Shown here: positions 14,324 to 18,417 of the stretch, piece after piece
How positions within the stretch are numbered: the first letter of the stretch is position 1
Layout of the letters: every line of letters starts with the position of its first letter
Origin: JAYWFX01 sp043778575
GTDB lineage: Bacteria; Patescibacteriota; JACMRA01
DNA: 18,417 nucleotides
Reading direction: 5' to 3'
Assembly (NCBI GenBank): GCA_043778575.1
Contig: JAYWFX010000080.1
Location: 1-18,417 of the forward strand
The notes under the pieces: model-generated
Database searches by the model: none
What the model saw: only the letters and a program-made list of their open reading frames with translations
Told to the model about the DNA's origin: nothing
Made by a program: the position numbers and the translations under genes

Positions 14324-15811
14324 TTATAGTGTGCTGAGATTGGTTTTGTTGAGCTCAAAGTTGATTTTGCCGAGAGTTGTCGTTATTTGAATTGGTTCAG
14401 ACTCATATATAAAACCTTCTGTTGTTTCCTGTTTTATTTTTAATATAGTTAGACTTATTTCGTCACCTGCTTGTTTTGTGAGAATTGCTCTACGTAGCGG
14501 TGAGGGGTTTTGGCTGGATGCGATCAGTTTCGTGTTGTCGAGTGAAAGTATGATATCGCCATCTTTTAGACCAGCTTTACTGGCTGCGGTGTTAGCTCCT
14601 ACAGCTGTAGAATTGGTGTTTGGGCTGAGGATTATCTCTCCATAGTCAACTGGAATCCAAGTGTTTTGCTTTTTCTCAAGTGGTGTGATGCTTTGGGTAA
14701 ATACGCCTAATCGTGGTCTAATTATTTGATTATTTTTTTGAAAGCTATTGAGAACTGATACTATAGTGTTTGCGGGAATTGCTAGCCCGATATTTTGTGC
14801 TGTAGAAGTACCGAGTGTGTTCATGCCGATTACATTTCCAGCCGCATCAAAGAGAGGCCCACCAGAATTTCCGGGATTTATGGCTGCGTCTGTTTGAATG
14901 AGGTTGTCTGAGGCTCCAGTTTTTCCTCCAGTGCACTCATCATCTAGTCCGCTACCGATGTTGCGATTGAGTCCAGAGACAACTCCCCTAGTAACACTAT
15001 TTTGCAGCTCGCCAAGTGCATTTCCAATAGCAATTACATCTGACCCAAGGAATAGACTACTCGAATCTGAAAAATTAACTTTAGTAAACTTCTGACCCCC
15101 ATCCTTTATTTTAAGAATAGCTATATCATCAACAGGATCGACAGAGAGGAGTTGTAGTTCAAAAGCTTCTTGCCTGTAGTTGGATGCTGTTATTTTGATT
15201 GAGTTTGAGTTGGATCCACATTTCTTTGCAATTACGTGTTTATTAGTGACGACCAAACCATCCTCACTGACTATATACCCTGTCCCCGAAACTAGATCTT
15301 GTTGACCGCTTCTAAAACTATTTTGAGACAGGCTTATCGAAAGTACCGAAGGTATAACACTTTGCACAACTTCGACTGTAGTCTTTGTATCTTTATTCTG
15401 ATTAAAGCTAAATTTTTGAGTGTTGTTTGTTTTGTCCATGGTAGGTTGAGTTGCTACAGATGAACTCTTTTTTTCAGTGTCTGATGTTTGTTCGGCTGAT
15501 TTCCAATCACTATTTTTGCTGGTGTTTTTGTCTGCAGTTACTACATATTTTTTAATTTCTTTACTGATACTGTCATCTGGCTTAGTGATGAGAAACGCAG
15601 CACCACCAGCAACAACTAGCAACAATACTACTACAATAACCCCAACAATCTTGAAAAAAGTTGTGATAAATGGTTTTGATTTTTGAGTTCTTGAGTCAAG
15701 GTTCTTTGATGATGCTGTTGTGTATTGATTGGTTGGTGGTTGGTTTGAAAAATCAGGATTGAGAGTATCACTATCGTCCTTGATTTCAGGTAAAAATTGA
15801 TTTTCACTCAT
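14324..15811 (-). CDS. Membrane-anchored HtrA/DegP-family serine protease
   Basis: 495 codons from the ATG at 15811. An ATG at 15853 would add 14 residues (MCHVSPVCHVIFNT) unlike a protein start and is rejected. Layout: a cytoplasmic polar N terminus (about 1-48), one membrane segment (about 52-76), a Ser/Thr/Lys-rich linker, a trypsin-like domain (about 145-355) and a C-terminal PDZ domain. The triad is His192 (NKHVIAK), Asp229 (DPVDDIAILKI) and Ser316 (NPGNSGGPLFD). The enzyme degrades or senses misfolded envelope proteins outside the membrane. Its only two extracytoplasmic cysteines (198 and 293) may form a disulfide. A TAATAT box ends 8 nt before the ATG. It leads the same-strand run with rseP-like, ftsZ and LCP, and is divergent from the pilin-like gene. 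Confidence 0.93.
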   Translation of the reverse strand: MSENQFLPEIKDDSDTLNPDFSNQPPTNQYTTASSKNLDSRTQKSKPFITTFFKIVGVIVVVLLLVVAGGAAFLITKPDDSISKEIKKYVVTADKNTSKNSDWKSAEQTSDTEKKSSSVATQPTMDKTNNTQKFSFNQNKDTKTTVEVVQSVIPSVLSISLSQNSFRSGQQDLVSGTGYIVSEDGLVVTNKHVIAKKCGSNSNSIKITASNYRQEAFELQLLSVDPVDDIAILKIKDGGQKFTKVNFSDSSSLFLGSDVIAIGNALGELQNSVTRGVVSGLNRNIGSGLDDECTGGKTGASDNLIQTDAAINPGNSGGPLFDAAGNVIGMNTLGTSTAQNIGLAIPANTIVSVLNSFQKNNQIIRPRLGVFTQSITPLEKKQNTWIPVDYGEIILSPNTNSTAVGANTAASKAGLKDGDIILSLDNTKLIASSQNPSPLRRAILTKQAGDEISLTILKIKQETTEGFIYESEPIQITTTLGKINFELNKTNLSTL

Positions 15812-15936
15812 AGTATTAAATATTACATGGCAAACAGGAGAAACATGACACATTTTGTCAAAGAATCTGAATTTAATTTTAGTCTTAGCTTGATTTTAGT
15901 TGACGAATGGCAAAATTGTTTATTTAGATATGAAAA

Positions 15937-16632
15937 ATGGATTCCTATAATCAACCTCAATACGACCAAAGTCAGTATGGTTATTCAGATAGTTCTGCGG
16001 GCGGTGGCTTTTTAAGTGGATTACTGTATTCAAAACGACTAAATGCTTTGGAAATTGGACTTATAATCCTCTGTATCCTTACATTAATTGGAGTGTTTCT
16101 ATGGGGATTCAATAACCAAAATGCTATAAATCGTGACAAGCAGCGTGCAACCGATATATTTAGTGTGGCTCAAGCATTGGATGAGTTTTACAAAAATACG
16201 GCTTTGGTTCCTAGTCAGAGATTTTATCCTAAAGCCCCGTGCTCAGAGTCTCTCAACGAAGTGGATTTTGAGTTCACACTTCGTAACTTTTTGACTGGAA
16301 ACGTACCTGAGATAGACACGCATTCGTATGTTCTCAGTGATAATTTTCCACGAGACCGCTGGGGTGAATACAGTAAAGGTTTGACCCAAAGAAAGGTAGA
16401 TTATAGATGCACTGAAAAAATTAGTAGTGATTTAGTAAACAAAGGTTTAATTTATGCTGATGGGTACGAAACCTGTAATTTTAGCAAAAAACTCTCATAC
16501 AAAAAATGCTATTTATATACATCTTCAAGCAATGGTGACACATACAAAATGAGCTATTTCAAAGAGGAGACAAATAAGTTTATGATTTATGAAAAATTTA
16601 GAGATGATCCAATTAGAGTTTCAAGTGAATAG
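15937..16632 (+). CDS. Pilin-like single-pass protein
   Basis: 231 codons. An unusual N-terminal tail rich in Gln, Tyr, Gly and Ser (1-30) precedes KRLNALEIGLIIL and a hydrophobic helix (about 36-57). Then comes a polar helix INRDKQRATDIFSVAQALDE (64-83) and a YP turn (97-98). This is the type IV pilin/pseudopilin arrangement, with Glu39 at the place of the conserved Glu5, but the residue before the would-be cleavage site is Arg rather than Gly, so processing by a prepilin peptidase is doubtful. The outer domain has four cysteines (102, 158, 180, 191). The likely role is an envelope or surface-fibre subunit, or a membrane protein borrowing the pilin stem. A weak promoter (TTGACG at 15900-15905) lies upstream. 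It is divergent from the htrA-like gene. Confidence 0.65.
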   Translation: MDSYNQPQYDQSQYGYSDSSAGGGFLSGLLYSKRLNALEIGLIILCILTLIGVFLWGFNNQNAINRDKQRATDIFSVAQALDEFYKNTALVPSQRFYPKAPCSESLNEVDFEFTLRNFLTGNVPEIDTHSYVLSDNFPRDRWGEYSKGLTQRKVDYRCTEKISSDLVNKGLIYADGYETCNFSKKLSYKKCYLYTSSSNGDTYKMSYFKEETNKFMIYEKFRDDPIRVSSE

Positions 16633-16654
16633 TCGCTGTCAAATATAGATATTC

Positions 16655-16681
16655 TTGGCAACTAGATATTTTACTTGCCAA
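16655..16681. promoter_or_regulatory. Inverted repeat upstream of clpP
   Basis: TTGGCAA (16655-16661) and TTGCCAA (16675-16681) form a perfect 7-bp inverted repeat with a 13-nt spacer, centred about 45 nt before the clpP ATG. It is not followed by a proper U-run, so it is a poor terminator for the pilin-like gene. TTGCCA could serve as a -35 box, so an operator for a stress regulator is possible. It does not match the CIRCE or CtsR consensus. Confidence 0.4.
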
Positions 16682-16712
16682 TTTCAAAATATTTACTCAG
16701 TTTTAACTTACT

Positions 16713-17297
16713 ATGCCACTTGTACCAATGGTTTTAAAAAAAACAAATGATGGGGAGCGTTCGATGGACATTTACTCTCGACTTCTGGATGAAAGAATAA
16801 TCATGTTGACTGAAGACTTCAATGACGATATGGCGAGTTTGATTGTCTCTCAGTTGCTGTATCTTCAAAGTGAAGACTCTACAAAAGATATTACAATGTA
16901 TATAAATAGCCCTGGTGGTAGTGTGACAGCTATGTGGTCAATCATTGACACTATGAATCTCATTAAACCTGATGTATCCACAATTTGTATCGGTCTCGCT
17001 GCGTCTGCGGGTAGCCTGACACTTGCTGCTGGAACGAAGGGCAAGAGGTTTATTTTGCCACACGCCGAGGTAATGATACACCAACCATCGTCACAAGCCA
17101 AAGGAATGGTGAGCGATTTAGAGATATCACTAAAACAAAGTATCAAAGTAAAAGATCAGTTACATGAGTTCTTGGTGCAAAAAACTACACAACCATTGGA
17201 TAGAATAATTAGAGATATGGATCGTGATTATTGGATGAGTGCTCAGGAGTCGATTGAGTATGGAATTGTGGACAAAATTATAGGTAGTGGAAAATAG
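16713..17297 (+). CDS. clpP: ATP-dependent Clp protease proteolytic subunit ClpP
   Basis: 194 codons, the usual length. The catalytic triad is Ser98 (GLAASAGS), His123 (EVMIHQP) and Asp172 (MDRDYW), spaced exactly as in E. coli ClpP. YINSPGGSV (63-71) forms the substrate-aligning strand and oxyanion region. The residue after the catalytic Ser is Ala where most ClpPs have Met. ClpP assembles as a double heptamer with ClpX or ClpA/C ATPases and degrades unfolded or tagged cytoplasmic proteins. The N terminus (MPLVPMVL) retains the short leading segment usual for the family. It lies 80 nt after the pilin-like gene, with an inverted repeat in the gap that may be regulatory. Confidence 0.97.
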   Translation: MPLVPMVLKKTNDGERSMDIYSRLLDERIIMLTEDFNDDMASLIVSQLLYLQSEDSTKDITMYINSPGGSVTAMWSIIDTMNLIKPDVSTICIGLAASAGSLTLAAGTKGKRFILPHAEVMIHQPSSQAKGMVSDLEISLKQSIKVKDQLHEFLVQKTTQPLDRIIRDMDRDYWMSAQESIEYGIVDKIIGSGK

Positions 17298-17305
17298 TCT
17301 ATCAG

Positions 17306-17346
17306 AATTGCAGTAAAAAACAGGATTTGCAATTTTAGTATTTTTG
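17306..17346 (+). terminator. Possible weak terminator after clpP
   Basis: AATTGCA (17306-17312) pairs with TGCAATT (17328-17334) across a 15-nt loop and is followed by TTTAGTATTTTTG. The stem is AT-rich and the loop long, so termination is uncertain. The next gene may be partly cotranscribed. Confidence 0.3.
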
Positions 17347-17726
17347 TGCACTTATCATCTAAAGTGTCTAAATTTTTTAAAAAATCCTCAGCTGTAATAT
17401 CTGAATATTTGTATGGTATTGTTTTTTCACGATGGATTTTGAACAGCATATTGTTAATTATTTTGAGTTGGTTTTACTACAAATATACGAGAAATCAAAT
17501 TCAAATAGATAATCTGTTGATTGCAAACAACACTCCCACTCAACCAAATTTATCAAGGATCTGGAAGTTTACTATGTTTTTTTCCGTAATGAGCTATACA
17601 ATATCCTACTTTTATCAATTAGAGTTACCAAAGCTTAAGTTAATCTTGTTTTGCTGTGTTCTGTTTTGGATTATATTTTCGATGATTATCTGCTTGCCCT
17701 TTCTCATCCAAATAGTAAAAGTGTGA
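17346..17726 (+). CDS. Small membrane protein, function unknown
   Basis: 126 codons from a GTG start, ending in UGA. A basic amphipathic N terminus (SSKVSKFFKKSS) is followed by three hydrophobic segments at about 29-46, 73-91 and 98-122, with a polar 25-residue loop after the first. I recognise no family. No ATG lies in frame before residue 77. GTG at 17346 and TTG at codon 22 are the only plausible early starts, so the N terminus is uncertain. The reading frame has the composition of a genuine membrane protein and fills the gap between clpP and the tRNA, which supports it being real, though less firmly than its neighbours. Confidence 0.5.
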   Translation: MHLSSKVSKFFKKSSAVISEYLYGIVFSRWILNSILLIILSWFYYKYTRNQIQIDNLLIANNTPTQPNLSRIWKFTMFFSVMSYTISYFYQLELPKLKLILFCCVLFWIIFSMIICLPFLIQIVKV

Positions 17727-17755
17727 GTAGGAATGCTTGACAAAGTGGATTTTCT

Positions 17756-17769
17756 CCATAGGACTATGG
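17756..17769. repeat. Inverted repeat just upstream of the tRNA gene
   Basis: CCATAG-GA-CTATGG is a perfect 6-bp inverted repeat with a 2-nt spacer, ending 6 nt before the tRNA. A TTGACA (17737-17742) lies 13 nt before it, at a suitable -35 distance, but the -10 position is poor. The repeat could be part of the tRNA promoter or a processing feature in the tRNA leader. Confidence 0.45.
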
Positions 17770-17775
17770 CTAGCA

Positions 17776-17852
17776 GCATCCGTAGCTCAGGGGATTAGAG
17801 TATTTGTCTTCGGAACAAAGGGTCGGGGGTTCGAATCCCTCCGGGTGCACCA
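17776..17852 (+). tRNA. tRNA-Arg (anticodon UCG), CCA encoded
   Basis: The full cloverleaf can be drawn: acceptor GCATCCG/CGGGTGC (one G-U pair), D stem GCTC/GAGT with loop AGGGGATTA, anticodon stem TTTGT/ACAAA with loop CTTCGGA, variable region GGGTC, T stem GGGGG/CCCTC with loop TTCGAAT, discriminator A and an encoded CCA. Loop positions 34-36 read TCG, which decodes CGA and possibly other CGN arginine codons. The A after the GG of the D loop matches the A20 arginine identity element. An intrinsic terminator follows 11 nt downstream. Confidence 0.95.
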
Positions 17853-17863
17853 CAATAACTTTT

Positions 17864-17885
17864 ATCTCATGTGAGATATTTTTTT
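17864..17885 (+). terminator. Intrinsic terminator of the tRNA-Arg gene
   Basis: ATCTC-ATGT-GAGAT forms a 5-bp stem with a 4-nt loop, followed by A and seven Ts (17879-17885). It ends the tRNA transcript and separates it from the ABC transporter gene. Confidence 0.75.
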
Positions 17886-17936
17886 GTGCACTTTGACTAG
17901 ACAAAATGGTCAACCTCATTCTGTTATTACACTAAC

Positions 17937-18416
17937 ATGTCAAAATCTATGTCAAAATCGCTTATTGCTGGGGCTAATTTAACTAAAACGTACGGAAGTA
18001 AAAAAAATCCTATCAAGGCTCTTGGCCCAGTTTCTTTTGAAATACAGGATGGGAGTTTTACTGTAATTTTAGGGAGGAGTGGTAGTGGGAAATCAACACT
18101 TTTGAATCTAATGGCCGGTTTAGATAAGCTCACAGATGGTAATTTACGAGTAGGAGAAGATGATTTGACTAAGATAAACTCGATAAAACTAGCTAAATAC
18201 AGATCCAAGATAGGGATAATTTTTCAATTCTACAACCTTCTTCCAAATCTAGATACCCTTGAAAATGTCATGATGGGAAGTTGGGCTGGAGGAAAAACAG
18301 GAAATAAACAAGAGGCGGTAGATTTACTAACACGCTTTGGTTTAGAGCACAGGATACATTCAAATGTGAAAACTCTATCTGGAGGAGAAAAGCAGCGTGT
18401 TGCTATTTGTAGGGCG
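17937..18416 (+). CDS. ABC transporter ATPase, LolD/MacB/FtsE-like (3' end beyond the window)
   Basis: 160 codons are visible, with no stop before the window end. Walker A is GRSGSGKST, the Q-loop region reads IGIIFQFYNLLPNLD, and the signature LSGGEKQRVAICRA sits at the very end of the window. Walker B is beyond it. The Q-loop followed by YNLLP and TxxENV is typical of the LolD/MacB/FtsE group, which powers lipoprotein release, export of peptides or antibiotics, or division-linked amidase control. An FtsX/MacB-type permease would be expected just downstream. The first eight codons are a duplicated MSKS-MSKS, giving two equivalent ATGs (17937 and 17949), so the start is ambiguous. No Shine-Dalgarno is present. 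Confidence 0.93.
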   Translation, partial: MSKSMSKSLIAGANLTKTYGSKKNPIKALGPVSFEIQDGSFTVILGRSGSGKSTLLNLMAGLDKLTDGNLRVGEDDLTKINSIKLAKYRSKIGIIFQFYNLLPNLDTLENVMMGSWAGGKTGNKQEAVDLLTRFGLEHRIHSNVKTLSGGEKQRVAICRA

Positions 18417-18417
18417 T

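Noticed and set aside
15809..15853. Upstream ATG of the htrA-like gene adding 14 residues
   Set aside because: MCHVSPVCHVIFNT is atypical, adds two odd cysteines, and the -10-like box TAATAT lies inside it, 8 nt before the better ATG.
17341..17893. Repeated 13-mer TTTTTGTGCACTT at 17341-17353 and 17881-17893
   Set aside because: There are only two copies. One is partly the terminator U-run and the other overlaps a weak start codon. I see no functional arrangement.
1..18417. UGA recoded as Gly or Trp (as in some candidate phyla)
   Set aside because: Conserved Gly and Trp positions use GGN and TGG, there are no internal UGA codons, and UGA serves as a stop at 17724-17726.
1..18417. CRISPR array, insertion sequence or integrase
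   Set aside because: There are no regularly spaced repeats, transposase or recombinase motifs, or paired terminal repeats on either strand.

Overview
The window is AT-rich bacterial DNA using the standard code: no in-frame UGA inside the genes, TGG for Trp, and UGA as a stop for the small gene ending at 17726. None of the start codons I checked has a convincing Shine-Dalgarno sequence, and several have a promoter-like -10 box only 6-10 nt upstream, which suggests leaderless or SD-independent translation. Gene content points to a small-genome bacterium with a Gram-positive-type wall: FtsZ, an LCP-family wall-polymer ligase, a FemAB-type transferase, a membrane-anchored M14 peptidase, membrane-anchored HtrA, a site-2 protease and a pilin-like protein. 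My best guess is a Candidate Phyla Radiation (Patescibacteria) genome. This rests on gene style, not on a phylogenetic marker.

Layout. 1-2150 (+ strand, accessory): a barnase/RNase Sa-type ribonuclease with a barstar-type inhibitor 15 nt downstream, a MazF/PemK-type toxin with no visible antitoxin, a candidate small RNA on the minus strand just past the MazF gene, and a long reading frame with no start codon that looks like a decayed surface-protein gene. 2103-9154 (- strand): M14 carboxypeptidase, FemAB-like transferase, a 93-aa helical protein, a cysteine-free protein apparently derived from ribonucleotide reductase, a strong terminator, an aldose-1-epimerase-like protein, the GTPase EngB and an unknown membrane protein. 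9265-9720 (+): a membrane-anchored coiled-coil protein. 9738-15811 (- strand): HtrA, RseP-type site-2 protease, FtsZ and an LCP protein, all in the same direction with gaps of 85-101 nt. 15937-18417 (+): a pilin-like protein, ClpP, a small membrane protein, tRNA-Arg(UCG) with its terminator, and the 5' part of a LolD/MacB-type ABC ATPase cut by the window end.

How the parts fit. The middle of the window is a division and envelope-maintenance neighbourhood. FtsZ sits between two membrane proteolysis genes and a wall-assembly enzyme, and the M14 peptidase and FemAB transferase are probably one transcript acting on peptidoglycan peptides. Extracytoplasmic domains carry even numbers of cysteines, whereas the cytoplasmic RNR-derived protein has none, which suggests oxidative folding outside the membrane. 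The left edge is the variable part. The RNase/inhibitor pair may be the C-terminal tip and immunity gene of a polymorphic toxin whose delivery part is absent or lies beyond the window.
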